Position numbers and translations under genes: made by a program
Shown here: piece by piece, positions 7,336-16,276 of the stretch
Position numbering within the stretch: the stretch's first letter is position 1
Layout of the letters: each line of letters starts with the position of its first letter
The notes under the pieces: generated by a model
What the model was told of the DNA's origin: nothing
Database searches by the model: none
Seen by the model: only the letters and a program-made list of their open reading frames with translations
Source: Thermoplasmata archaeon
Lineage (GTDB): Archaea > Thermoplasmatota > Thermoplasmata > Halarchaeoplasmatales > Halarchaeoplasmataceae
Length of the DNA stretch: 26,564 nucleotides
NCBI GenBank assembly: GCA_019594025.1
Contig: JAFDUB010000012.1
Coordinates: 1 to 26,564, forward strand
Direction of reading: 5' to 3'

Positions 7336-8307
7336 ATGACAGATAAACTAAAATTCGCTTTTTACTGGGCGGCAAGTTGTGGAGGCTGTGAAATCGCGGT
7401 CTTAGATATCAACGAAAAGATACTTGAAGTAGTAGAAATTGCCGATATTCTATTCTGGCCCGTTGCCATAGACGTGAAGTACAAGGATGTCGAGGCGATG
7501 GAGGACGACCATATAGATGTGTGCTTCTTCAACGGTGCCGTACGCACTTCCGAACAGGAGCACATCGCAAAGTTACTTAGGAAAAAATCCAAGTATCTGG
7601 TTTCCTTCGGCGCCTGCGCGGTTAACGGAGGGGTACCGGGGCTGGCAAACGTAACCGATCGCGACGAGGTATTCAAAGATAGTTACACGGACAACCTTTC
7701 CACCGGAAACCCCGAAGGCAGAGTACCTTGTACCTCTTTCGATATACCGGAAGGTGAGCTTACCTTGCCCGAGGTGTACCACACGGTTCACACCCTCAAC
7801 CAGGTGGTGGACGTGGACTACTTTTTACCCGGATGCCCACCTCCGCCAGAATTGATTATCAACGCAGTAGAGGCAATCGCATCGGGAGAACTGCCTCCTA
7901 AAGGTGCTGTCTTAGCTCCCTCTAAGTCCGTTTGTGATGAATGTGAATACGAAAAAAGCGAAAAGAGGATATCATCGGTTAAAAGGATTTACGAAGTCGA
8001 GGAGGTGGAGGATAAGTGCCTGCTCGAGCAAGGGATAATCTGTATGGGTCCCGCCACTAGAGGTGGGTGCGACGCACGATGCCTGGATGCAAACATGCCC
8101 TGTACCGGCTGCGGAGGTCCCACACCTAACTCAAAGGATCAAGGTGCTAAGATGATATCCGCACTTGCATCGATTTTAGGAATAGAAGATGAGACGGTCA
8201 TGGACGATGAAGAGCTTCAAGCGATTTTGGATCAAGTAAGAGATATGATGGGGACCTTCTACATGTACACCCTCCCCGATTCTCTTTTGAAAAGGAAGGT
8301 GATGTGA
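7336..8307 (+). CDS. mvhG: [NiFe]-hydrogenase small subunit, Mvh (F420-non-reducing) type
   Basis: The electron-transfer subunit of a group 3 [NiFe]-hydrogenase. Proximal-cluster ligands are visible in WAASCGGCEIAVLD (Cys15, Cys18), GACAVNGGVPG and PGCPPPPE. A cysteine-rich C-terminal third (CDEC, then IICMGPATRGGCDARC and MPCTGCGGP) supplies the other clusters. There is no twin-arginine signal, consistent with a cytosolic enzyme. Electrons from H2 would pass to MvhD and HdrA in the classic Mvh-Hdr complex. An ATG at 7327 lies immediately behind AGGAAG, too close for ribosome binding. The ATG at 7336, nine bases behind it and starting MTDKLKFAFYW, fits better. The gene is followed by mvhA with two bases between its stop and the preferred mvhA ATG. 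MvhG is the best fit; a sulfhydrogenase-type small subunit is less likely. Confidence 0.92.
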   Translation: MTDKLKFAFYWAASCGGCEIAVLDINEKILEVVEIADILFWPVAIDVKYKDVEAMEDDHIDVCFFNGAVRTSEQEHIAKLLRKKSKYLVSFGACAVNGGVPGLANVTDRDEVFKDSYTDNLSTGNPEGRVPCTSFDIPEGELTLPEVYHTVHTLNQVVDVDYFLPGCPPPPELIINAVEAIASGELPPKGAVLAPSKSVCDECEYEKSEKRISSVKRIYEVEEVEDKCLLEQGIICMGPATRGGCDARCLDANMPCTGCGGPTPNSKDQGAKMISALASILGIEDETVMDDEELQAILDQVRDMMGTFYMYTLPDSLLKRKVM

Positions 8308-8309
8308 TT

Positions 8310-9770
8310 ATGGAGAAAATTGAGATCGACCCTATAACCCGATTAGAGGGGCACGGTAAAATAACCATATTTTTGGATGATGATAAGAACGTAAAGAATG
8401 CGTACTTACAGATACCTGAGCTCAGAGGATTCGAAACTTTCTGTAAAGGAAGGAGGGCGGAAGATATGCCTCAGCTCACCTCACGTATATGCGGCGTATG
8501 CCCTGTTGCACATCATTTCGCCTCCACGAAAGCTCTGGATGACGCTTTCGGTGTAGAACCACCTGCGGCGGCGAAGAAATTGAGAGAATTGATGTACTGC
8601 GGATACCTTATTTACGACCATACGCTTCACTTTTATTTCCTGGGAGGCCCCGACTTCGTCGTAGGTCCCGACGCCCCCGCCGCTAAGAGAAACATTCTGG
8701 GAGTTATCGAAGCCGCCGGTATCGACGCCGCCAAAGAGGTCATCAAACACCGTGCTTTTGGTCAAAAGATTACCGCAATACTCGGTGGAAAAGCCACCCA
8801 TCCTGTTTGCGGATTACCCGGTGGAGTATCTAAATCCCTTTCACAAGAGGAAGTTAGCGAGATCGAGGATATGATCGATTCTTGCCACGAATTCGCTAAA
8901 TTTACGTTAGACCTTTTCCACAATATAGTGCTGGAGAACGAGGATTACGTCGACCTGATACTCAGCGACCCCTATCAATTAGATACATACAACATGGGGT
9001 TAGTGGATGAAAACAACAAGGTAAATTTCTATGACGGTAAAATACGTGTGACCGACCCGGAGGGCAAAGAATTTCTTAAGTTCCCGGTAGCGGAATATAC
9101 CGATCATGTTGCTGAAAATGTTGAAGAGTGGACGTATATGAAGTACCCTTACCTTAAAAAGGTGGGTTGGAAGGGGCTAACGAGCGGTAAAGAGAGCGGT
9201 ATCTACCGTGTCGGACCCTTGGGGCGGCTAAACGCGGCCGACGGGATGGCGACACCGGAAGCTCAAAAAGAATACGAACGTATGTATAACACGTTAGGGG
9301 GTAAACCGGTGAATTCAACCCTGGCCTTCCATTGGGCTAGATTGATCGAACTGCTATATGCCACGGAAAGGGCCAAGGAATTGATCGGCGACCCTGAGAT
9401 AACCTCTACACACGTTAGAAATCCTGTTGGAGAACCCGGAGAAGGGATAGGTGTTGTCGAAGCCGCAAGGGGTACTTTGATACATCACTACAATGTTGAT
9501 GATAACGGTCTTATTGAAAAGGCGAACCTGATCGTCGCAACTACCAACAACGCCGGTGCAATAACCATGTCCGTAAGAGACGCCGCCATGGGGCTGGTTC
9601 ACGAGGGAGAGATCGACGAGGGGATGCTGAACAAAGTAGAGATGGCTTTCAGGGCCTACGACCCCTGCTTCGCATGTGCAACACACAGTTTACCCGGCGA
9701 GATGCCTTTGAAGATCGAGATTCTTGACAGTGATGAAAAACTCGTCAAGACCATAGAACGTTCAGCATGA
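8310..9770 (+). CDS. mvhA: [NiFe]-hydrogenase large subunit, Mvh type
   Basis: The catalytic subunit carrying the Ni-Fe(CN)2CO site. Both metal-binding motifs are intact: RICGVCPVAHH (Cys61, Cys64) and DPCFACATH (Cys453, Cys456, His459). The 27 residues after His459 are the C-terminal extension normally removed by the maturation protease, which is encoded next door. The N-terminal IDPITRLEGHGKI is also diagnostic. Length (486 residues) is normal for group 3c. I start at ATG 8310, behind GGAAGGTGAT; a GTG at 8304 is the alternative. It would oxidise or evolve H2 in the cytosol with MvhG. Its MvhD partners are not in this operon but in the convergent Hdr operon. Confidence 0.95.
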   Translation: MEKIEIDPITRLEGHGKITIFLDDDKNVKNAYLQIPELRGFETFCKGRRAEDMPQLTSRICGVCPVAHHFASTKALDDAFGVEPPAAAKKLRELMYCGYLIYDHTLHFYFLGGPDFVVGPDAPAAKRNILGVIEAAGIDAAKEVIKHRAFGQKITAILGGKATHPVCGLPGGVSKSLSQEEVSEIEDMIDSCHEFAKFTLDLFHNIVLENEDYVDLILSDPYQLDTYNMGLVDENNKVNFYDGKIRVTDPEGKEFLKFPVAEYTDHVAENVEEWTYMKYPYLKKVGWKGLTSGKESGIYRVGPLGRLNAADGMATPEAQKEYERMYNTLGGKPVNSTLAFHWARLIELLYATERAKELIGDPEITSTHVRNPVGEPGEGIGVVEAARGTLIHHYNVDDNGLIEKANLIVATTNNAGAITMSVRDAAMGLVHEGEIDEGMLNKVEMAFRAYDPCFACATHSLPGEMPLKIEILDSDEKLVKTIERSA

Positions 9771-10219
9771 ACACAATTTTGATAGGTTTGGGTAACCCTT
9801 TACTAACGGATGACGCTATAGGGATAAAGGCTGCGAGGAAGCTTGCAGAAGATAAGTGGGATGATATAGATATCGAAGAGGCATCTGTAGGTGGTATGGA
9901 ATTGGTGGAGATGATGCTTGGCTATGATCGTGCCATTATCATTGACTCCATAGTAACTGGAAAAAACGAAGTGGGCACTATCCGAAGGATAACTCCCGAT
10001 GATTTTGAGGAATCCCGCAACGTGAGCAACTTACATAACGTGGGATTCAAACAGGCGTTACGACTCTGGTCCAACGCTGGTGATGTGATTCCAAACGAGA
10101 TTATCATCTATGCTGTGGAAGTGGACGACGTGTTTACATTCTCAGAGACCTTAACACCATCTGTTGAGAACGCCATTCCGGTGGTAGTCGAGCGAGTTCG
10201 AGAGGAACTTACGAAATAA
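9767..10219 (+). CDS. Hydrogenase maturation endopeptidase (HyaD/HycI family)
   Basis: A 150-residue protease that removes the C-terminal extension of the large subunit after nickel insertion. The N-terminal IGLGNPLLTDDAIGIKAA is the family signature. Asp16, Asp60 (IIIDSI) and His90 (NLHNVGF) match the three nickel-sensing positions of HybD. The start overlaps the mvhA stop as ATGA, so the two are translationally coupled and mvhA is its obvious substrate. The gene ends two bases from the end of the convergent propionyl-CoA synthetase gene, leaving no room for a separate terminator between them. Confidence 0.92.
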   Translation: MNTILIGLGNPLLTDDAIGIKAARKLAEDKWDDIDIEEASVGGMELVEMMLGYDRAIIIDSIVTGKNEVGTIRRITPDDFEESRNVSNLHNVGFKQALRLWSNAGDVIPNEIIIYAVEVDDVFTFSETLTPSVENAIPVVVERVREELTK

Positions 10220-10221
10220 GT

Positions 10222-12117
10222 TTATTCTCCATATCCGATCTTCTTTACCGCATCTTCCATATCTCGAAGAACTTCCGGGTCCTCTATGGTGGACGGCATC
10301 TTGTATTCCTTACCATCAGCGATATCCCTTATGGTACCTCTCAGTATTTTTCCAGAACGTGTCTTTGGTAGACGGTCTACAACAACCGCTTTCTTGAACG
10401 ATGCTATAGGCCCCACTTCGTTTCTAACCATACCGATTACGTCGGATATGATCTCATCGTGGGAACGTTCTACACCTGATTTAAGGACAAGGAATCCGAT
10501 TGGGACCTCACCTTTGAGCTGATCTTCAACGCCCAGTACGGCACATTCGGCAACGTCGGGGTGCTTGGCGACAGCCTCCTCCATACTTCCGGTTGATAAA
10601 CGGTGTCCGGCCACGTTGATTATATCGTCAACCCGACCCATTACGAATATGTAACCGTCTTCATCAATATACCCTCCATCGCCGGTGAAGTAACAACCGG
10701 GATATTCCGTCATATACTCCTCTTTAAAGCCTTCTTCGTTCTTCCACAGGGTTATAAAGGTTCCCGGTGGAAGTGGTAATTTAACAACGATTACACCGTG
10801 CTCTCCAGGGGGTAATTCCTCACCGGTAATGGGATCAAGAATTCTAACGTCCCATCCGGGAACGGCTTTGGTTGCCGAGCCTGGTTTGACGGGATACTGC
10901 GTGAGTCCTCGGAAGTTGGAAACAATTGCCCAACCGGTCTCCGTCTGCCACCAGTGATCAATGACCGGTACTTTGAGTAGGTCCTTTGCCCAATGATACG
11001 TATCAGGATCGGTTCTTTCTCCCGCCAAGAACAATGTATCGAAATGTGAGAGGTCGTACTTCCGTATAAATTTGCCTTCCGGATCCACTCTTTTAACCGC
11101 CCGTATGGCAGTTGGAGCGGTGAACAGTACCTTGACTTTGTGCTCTTCGATAACACGCCAGAACTGACCTGCATCCGGGGTGCCAACTGGCTTTCCTTCA
11201 TACATTATTGTGGTGGCACCGGTTAAGAGAGGTGCATAAACTATGTATGAGTGACCAACGACCCATCCTACGTCAGAGGCTGCCCAGTAAACGTCTCCGG
11301 GATTTATTCCGTATATATGCTCCATACTCCATCGTAAAGCCACCGCATGGCCCCCATTGTCCCGCACAACGCCCTTTGGCTTACCGGTGGTGCCTGAAGT
11401 ATAAAGGATGTACAGCGGATCATTGGCATCTAATTCAACGCATTCAGCAGGTTCTGCTTCTTTTTCAAGCTCTTCCCAGTCGAACTCCCGCTCCCCTTCA
11501 AGCGTCACATCATGCTCTGGCCTCCGTTTTATAACCACCTTTTCCGGCGCATGCTCTGCAATACTCATCGCCTTGTTGAGTAAAGGCTTGTATTCAATCA
11601 CCTTTGTCCTTTCAATACCGCAGGACGCGGTTAATATCAGCTTTGGTTTAGCGTCGTCGATTCGTATAGCGAGTTCTTTGGCCGCAAAACCACCGAATAC
11701 AACTGAATGCACCGCGCCAATACGAGCACATGCCATCATACCTATAAGTGCTTCAGGTATCATGGGCATGTATATGATCACCGTATCGCCCTTGTTCACA
11801 CCTAGCTGTCGCAGGAACCCTGCGGTCTTGGAAACCCTTTCTTTCAACTGCGAGTAAGTGAATTTTTCAATGGTATCGGTAACGGGGCTGTCGTAGATAA
11901 GTGCGTTTTGATCGCCCCGCCCTTCTTCCACATGCCTGTCGATAGCGTTGTAACAGGTGTTTATTCTACCACCTTTAAACCAGCGGTAAAAGGGCTTATC
12001 AGATGATTCTAAAACCTTATTCCATTTATCATACCATTCTATTTGCTCAGCTGCTCTGCCCCAGAATTTTTCTGGGTTTTCAATCGATTCCTTAAATGCC
12101 TTTTCGTATTCGTCCAT
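10222..12117 (-). CDS. prpE: Propionyl-CoA synthetase-like (acetyl/propionyl-CoA ligase, AMP-forming)
   Basis: A 631-residue ANL-superfamily enzyme that makes acyl-CoA from a short-chain acid, ATP and CoA. The P-loop ILYTSGTTGKPKGVVRDNGG, the segment FTAPTAIRAVKRVDP, LAGERTDPDTYHWA and WWQTETGW resemble the PrpE/ACSS3 branch more than classic acetyl-CoA synthetase. Lys590 in PKTRSGKILRG is the adenylation lysine, and the hinge is GRVDDIINVAGHRLS. I use ATG 12117, preceded by GAGGTG; a GTG three codons upstream is in frame. It is the last gene of the Hdr operon, 22 bases after the second mvhD, which ties propionate or acetate activation to that electron-transfer system. In reverse it would need pyrophosphate, so activation is the likelier direction. 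Propionate versus acetate preference is not proven. Confidence 0.9.
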   Translation of the reverse strand: MDEYEKAFKESIENPEKFWGRAAEQIEWYDKWNKVLESSDKPFYRWFKGGRINTCYNAIDRHVEEGRGDQNALIYDSPVTDTIEKFTYSQLKERVSKTAGFLRQLGVNKGDTVIIYMPMIPEALIGMMACARIGAVHSVVFGGFAAKELAIRIDDAKPKLILTASCGIERTKVIEYKPLLNKAMSIAEHAPEKVVIKRRPEHDVTLEGEREFDWEELEKEAEPAECVELDANDPLYILYTSGTTGKPKGVVRDNGGHAVALRWSMEHIYGINPGDVYWAASDVGWVVGHSYIVYAPLLTGATTIMYEGKPVGTPDAGQFWRVIEEHKVKVLFTAPTAIRAVKRVDPEGKFIRKYDLSHFDTLFLAGERTDPDTYHWAKDLLKVPVIDHWWQTETGWAIVSNFRGLTQYPVKPGSATKAVPGWDVRILDPITGEELPPGEHGVIVVKLPLPPGTFITLWKNEEGFKEEYMTEYPGCYFTGDGGYIDEDGYIFVMGRVDDIINVAGHRLSTGSMEEAVAKHPDVAECAVLGVEDQLKGEVPIGFLVLKSGVERSHDEIISDVIGMVRNEVGPIASFKKAVVVDRLPKTRSGKILRGTIRDIADGKEYKMPSTIEDPEVLRDMEDAVKKIGYGE

Positions 12118-12139
12118 ACTATACACCTCTTGAATTAAA

Positions 12140-12562
12140 TTAAGGGCATTCCTCCCTAATGGGATTGGGCCCGAGTTTTTTTAACGTACTTACGAAGTCC
12201 GTGACAACGTCTGCGAACTTCTGACCTTCTGAAGCTGAAATGTACTCGAATCTCAACCTATCGGGATTGATATTGAAGTCTGAGAGAAGTCTACGGAGGA
12301 GGAGCATCTTTCTGTTTGTCTTGTAATTTCCCGACTGATAATGACAATCCCCGGGATGGCATCCAGCCACCAAAACTCCGTCGATACCTTCCTTCAAAGC
12401 ATCCAGTACAAAAACCGGGTCTACACGACCGGAACACATCACCCGTATAGACCTAATATTATCTGGATACTTCAGCCGTGATGTTCCTGCAAGGTCCGCT
12501 CCTGCATAAGAGCACCAGTTACAAAGGAACGCAACGACCGAAGGCTCATATTCTTCACTCAT
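12140..12562 (-). CDS. mvhD: MvhD-type [2Fe-2S] electron-transfer subunit, copy 2
   Basis: A 140-residue MvhD homologue. In the known Mvh-Hdr complex this subunit carries a [2Fe-2S] cluster and wires the hydrogenase (or formate dehydrogenase) to HdrA. Cysteine motifs FLCNWCSYAGADLAG, VMCSGRV and GCHPGDCHY are intact. Its start overlaps the stop of the tandem hdrA gene as ATGA, which suggests tight stoichiometric pairing with it. It is closely similar to the other MvhD at 17373-17816 (for example both have NWCSYAGADLAGTSR and ISASEGQKFAD), so the two are duplicates kept in one operon. Which one docks the MvhAG hydrogenase is unknown. Confidence 0.93.
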   Translation of the reverse strand: MSEEYEPSVVAFLCNWCSYAGADLAGTSRLKYPDNIRSIRVMCSGRVDPVFVLDALKEGIDGVLVAGCHPGDCHYQSGNYKTNRKMLLLRRLLSDFNINPDRLRFEYISASEGQKFADVVTDFVSTLKKLGPNPIREECP

Positions 12563-15500
12563 TCTTTAACACCCCTTGAACAGGCTCCCAGAGCCTTTAT
12601 CATCGCAATGATCTGGTTGTCCTTGAAACCCTTTTGATCGATTGCCCCGGACGGACAGGCGGCTACGCAGGTACCGCATCCTTGGCAAAGCCCCTCGTTT
12701 ACATCTGCATGGGTTACCTCGATACCTTCGATAGTTTCTGTAACTGAATCGATGGCGGTGTAAGGACATACGGATATGCATGTTTTGCATCCTGAGCACA
12801 TGTCTTCGTCTACCACCGCAATGTTCGGCTCTGCTTCAAGTTCCGGTTCTGCAAGCAGTGTTGACGCCCGGGCGGCGGCGGCTTGAGCTTGATAGATACA
12901 CTCGTTAACGAACTTGGGTGAGTGGCAGCTTCCTGCCAGGAAGACACCTGCTGTGGAAAAATCTACGGGTCGAAGTTTAACATGGGCTTCGAGGAAAAAT
13001 CCATCCTGATTGAGAGGGACTTTCAACTGCTTTGCAACATCAAAGGTACCTTCAACCGGGTCCATACCGGTAGACAGGACCAGATGATCCGCATTTAACT
13101 CTATCTCTTCCTGAAGCATTGGTTCTCGGACAGTTACGGATATCTGCTCACCGAGTTTTACATCGGGTTTTTCTTCTAAATCGTACTGAATGAACAAAAC
13201 TCCCTTCTCCCTAGCCTCTTTATAGTATTTTTCAAAGAAACCGTAGGTCATCATGTCCCGATATAAAACGTAAACTTCCGCCCTAGGATTCAACTCCTTT
13301 ATCTTTAAAGCGTTTTTCAACGCACCCATACAACATATACGAGAACAGTAGTTTCTATCGTCTTCTCTCGACTCCACACACTGGATCATCACAAAAGTTT
13401 CTCCCTCTTGAATATCTCCCGTACTTAGATCAGAAAGCATCTCTTCCAGTTCCAACTGCGTTACTATTCTAGAGTCTTTACCGTATTCGTATGAGGCAGG
13501 AACGTGCTCGGAACTGCCGGTTGCAACTATTATGGCACCGGTAACGAGTTCATCCCCGTCCACCAGCTTAACCTCGTAGTTGCCTACATGACCAGATATC
13601 TCTTCGATGACTGTGTCCAAACGCAGTTCTATGTTATCGTGTTCCGTTATTCTTTCCTGCATATCTGAAAGCATCTTTTGTAAATCCGTATCTTCAAAAT
13701 TGTACCGTATCTCGTTTAGCTTACCACCCAGTTTATCGTCTCTCTCTATTAGCACGGTTTCATAACCCTGATTTGCTAAGGACAGTGCGGTTGTCATCCC
13801 CGCCGTACCGCCGCCGATAACGAGTGCGGATTGTTCGATATCTATGGTGGTCTTCGGTATGGGCTCCAACAGCCTTGACTTGGCCACGGTCATGGACATG
13901 AGTTCCTTCGCCTTCTCCGTGGCCCTGTTCTTATCCGTGTGTACCCATGAGCAGTGTTCTCTTATGTTTGCCATCTCGAATAGATGTGGGTTCAATCCCG
14001 CTTGGGCGAGACTTTTCTTGAAAAGGGGCTCGTGGGTTCTGGGAGTGCAGGCCGCCACGATGACCCTGTTCAATCTATTCTTTTTTATAATGTCCACCAA
14101 ACCTTTCTGAGTGTCCTCTGAACAGGTATACAGATTATCCGTAGCATATTCGACATTTTCTAAAGTACTAACGTATTCCACAACCTCCTTCACATCAACA
14201 TAATTACCGATGTTGATCCCGCAGTTACATACAAAGACGCCTATCCGTGGATCCTCTTCGGATACATCCCTCTCGGGATACTCGGGAACAGGTTCGACCA
14301 ACGTTCCCTTGGAATCCCTTAAAAGTGCTGCAGCCTGACCCGCAGCGGCGGAAGCCTGCATCACAGATTCAGGTATAGCTTGTGGCTCAACTATACTCCC
14401 GGCCATGAATATACCCGGTTTAACAAGAGCTACCGGCTCACTGAAGCTGGAAAGTGGAAATCCGTATTCGTTAACATCCAATCCAAGTTCCTTCAACGCA
14501 TCGGACCTATTTTTATTCATGCAGAGGCCTATTGATAGGACGACCATATCAAAGGTATCTTCATGCAGCTCTCCCTCGATATCTTCGTAACGGATGACTA
14601 GGTCACCGCACTTTTTCTGATATATCTCGGAGATTCTTGAACGTTCGTATTTGATCCCATGCTCCTCTTTCGCCCTTTCTACGTACCTGTCGAAGTCCTT
14701 GCCGAAGGTTCGTACATCGATGTAAAATATGGTTGCATCGATATCTTCCTTGTGCTCTTTAGCTATCACCGCTTCCTTGGTAGTGTACATACAGCACATG
14801 GATGAGCAGAATTCTTGATCTATATTTTTATCTCTTGAACCCACGCATTGAACCCACGCGATTTTATCGGGGTGCTTTTTGTCCCCCGGTCTGAGTATCT
14901 CACCTTCATACGGTCCCGAGGCGGAAAGGATCCTTTCGAACTCCAGTGAAGTGACCACGTTGGGAAACTTACCGTAGCCGAATTCCTTCTTTATCTTCGG
15001 GTCGAATGGGTCCGAACCCATGGCGAGTATAACCGCCCCCACGTTGAGAACCATATCCTCATCTTCTTGTGAATGGTCGATACACCCTACCTTACAAGCC
15101 TTAGTACAAAGTCCGCAGTCGATGCAGCCCTTGTACCCAGGAGCACCCTCTTTGTCTATAACGTAGGTATTTGGTATTGCCTGGGGATAATGTTTGTAAA
15201 TTGCCTTCCTCATGACAAGTCCCTGCTCGAAAACATCCGGTATCTCTATGGGACAGACCTCGGTACAGTCGCCGCAGGCGGTGCATGAATCGGTATCGAT
15301 GTACCTTGCCTTTTTATGCACATCAACCTTAAAGTTTCCGGGTTCACCTTGTATGTTCGTAACCTGTGCCAAGGTGAGTATCTCTATATTAGGATGTCTG
15401 GAGCAGTCTACAAGTTTAGGCGAGAGGATACACATGGAACAATCGTTGGTAGGAAATGTTTTATCCAGCATTGCCATAACCCCTCCGATGGCAGGTGATT

Positions 15501-15612
15501 TTTCCACAAGATATACCTTAAATCCCATATCCGCTAGGTCCAAAGCGGATTGTACTCCCGCTATACCTCCGCCGACCACTGCGACTGCACCAATAGTTTC
15601 ATTCGCAGGCAT
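12559..15612 (-). CDS. hdrA: Tandem HdrA: two HdrA flavin modules in one polypeptide
   Basis: A 1017-residue flavoprotein. The first module (about 1-450) starts directly with the FAD motif GGGIAG, keeps LDKTFPTNDCSMCIL and an inserted ferredoxin (CTACGDCTEVCP and CIDCGLCTKAC), and lacks the usual HdrA N-terminal domain. The second module (about 456-1017) has that domain (VFVCNCGINIG), its own FAD motif GGGTAG, no DCxxC segment, and two C-terminal [4Fe-4S] motifs (CSGCKTCISVCP, CQGCGTCVAACP). HdrA bifurcates electrons at FAD; long tandem forms occur in anaerobes such as the BamE type. I start at ATG 15612, six bases after a strong AGGAGG; an ATG at 15648 would overlap hdrC by 50 bases and has no comparable site. 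It is coupled to mvhD by an ATGA overlap. It most likely pairs with the tandem HdrC just upstream. Confidence 0.93.
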   Translation of the reverse strand: MPANETIGAVAVVGGGIAGVQSALDLADMGFKVYLVEKSPAIGGVMAMLDKTFPTNDCSMCILSPKLVDCSRHPNIEILTLAQVTNIQGEPGNFKVDVHKKARYIDTDSCTACGDCTEVCPIEIPDVFEQGLVMRKAIYKHYPQAIPNTYVIDKEGAPGYKGCIDCGLCTKACKVGCIDHSQEDEDMVLNVGAVILAMGSDPFDPKIKKEFGYGKFPNVVTSLEFERILSASGPYEGEILRPGDKKHPDKIAWVQCVGSRDKNIDQEFCSSMCCMYTTKEAVIAKEHKEDIDATIFYIDVRTFGKDFDRYVERAKEEHGIKYERSRISEIYQKKCGDLVIRYEDIEGELHEDTFDMVVLSIGLCMNKNRSDALKELGLDVNEYGFPLSSFSEPVALVKPGIFMAGSIVEPQAIPESVMQASAAAGQAAALLRDSKGTLVEPVPEYPERDVSEEDPRIGVFVCNCGINIGNYVDVKEVVEYVSTLENVEYATDNLYTCSEDTQKGLVDIIKKNRLNRVIVAACTPRTHEPLFKKSLAQAGLNPHLFEMANIREHCSWVHTDKNRATEKAKELMSMTVAKSRLLEPIPKTTIDIEQSALVIGGGTAGMTTALSLANQGYETVLIERDDKLGGKLNEIRYNFEDTDLQKMLSDMQERITEHDNIELRLDTVIEEISGHVGNYEVKLVDGDELVTGAIIVATGSSEHVPASYEYGKDSRIVTQLELEEMLSDLSTGDIQEGETFVMIQCVESREDDRNYCSRICCMGALKNALKIKELNPRAEVYVLYRDMMTYGFFEKYYKEAREKGVLFIQYDLEEKPDVKLGEQISVTVREPMLQEEIELNADHLVLSTGMDPVEGTFDVAKQLKVPLNQDGFFLEAHVKLRPVDFSTAGVFLAGSCHSPKFVNECIYQAQAAAARASTLLAEPELEAEPNIAVVDEDMCSGCKTCISVCPYTAIDSVTETIEGIEVTHADVNEGLCQGCGTCVAACPSGAIDQKGFKDNQIIAMIKALGACSRGVKE

Positions 15613-16276
15613 CGAGACCCTCCTTATTGTATCCTTCTTTAATGGCAATTTCCCTGATAGCGAACATAAGCTCAGGGATCTTAACCCCCTGTGGGCATTG
15701 TTCTAAGCATCTATAGTGAGTGGAACAAATCTCAACGAACTTATTACTGTAAACTTTATCCTTGATACCCAAAAGGGATGTTTTGATCACTTTTCGTGGT
15801 GAATACAAGGGGTCTAGATCACGTTCCGGGCAGCCGGCTGTACACGTACCGCATGAAAAGCAATTGTATATCTCTTTGCCTGACTCACCTTCGGCCAAAT
15901 GGTACTTGAATGAAGGGTCCATTCCCTTCTTGATCTCTTCACCGGTGGTGTCTTCGATCATCTCATCTCGTAAACGATGTTCTCGTATCTGATTCATAAC
16001 ACCTTTGACGTTTACCTCTTGTGGACATTTTTCCAAACATCTGTAATGAGAGGAGCAAACCCAGAGAAATTCGGACGATAGAACTTCTTCTTTTAAACCA
16101 AGAAGAGCCTTTCTTATAACGGTCCTAGCATTCCACTCGTCGTCAACGTCCATCTCCGGACATCTGACGGTACAGCTTCCACACGCGAAGCACTTCAATA
16201 TCCCTTCTCCACCTTCCTGCTCCGATATTTCGTACTTGAAGTTCGTGTCCAAATCCCTTGTATCTATACTCTCCAT
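15599..16276 (-). CDS. hdrC: Tandem-duplicated HdrC-like iron-sulfur protein
   Basis: A 225-residue protein made of two HdrC repeats (about 1-105 and 113-222). Each has one full [4Fe-4S] motif (Cys29/32/35/39 and Cys139/142/145/149) and one second motif where the second cysteine is histidine: CSSHYRCLEKCP (74-85) and CSTHYRCLEQCP (184-195). HdrC normally carries two cubane clusters and passes electrons from HdrA to the HdrB site. The duplicated form would offer four cluster sites in one chain. No membrane helix is seen, so it is of the soluble type. The ATG immediately follows the stop of the FrhB-like gene, and its own stop overlaps the tandem hdrA start by 14 bases. Four ligand positions are therefore clear cubane motifs or near-motifs; the His versions need testing. 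Confidence 0.9.
   Translation of the reverse strand: MESIDTRDLDTNFKYEISEQEGGEGILKCFACGSCTVRCPEMDVDDEWNARTVIRKALLGLKEEVLSSEFLWVCSSHYRCLEKCPQEVNVKGVMNQIREHRLRDEMIEDTTGEEIKKGMDPSFKYHLAEGESGKEIYNCFSCGTCTAGCPERDLDPLYSPRKVIKTSLLGIKDKVYSNKFVEICSTHYRCLEQCPQGVKIPELMFAIREIAIKEGYNKEGLDACE

Noticed and set aside
10195..10240. Search for a bidirectional terminator between the protease and prpE stops
   Set aside because: The stops are two bases apart and no convincing hairpin or T-run was seen; the transcripts probably overlap.
15212..15706. A 164-codon plus-strand open frame spanning the hdrC/hdrA junction
   Set aside because: It is antisense to two genes with clear iron-sulfur and FAD motifs, and similar shadow frames recur opposite the same HdrA motif at 23641-23922, as expected from conserved coding sequence on the other strand.
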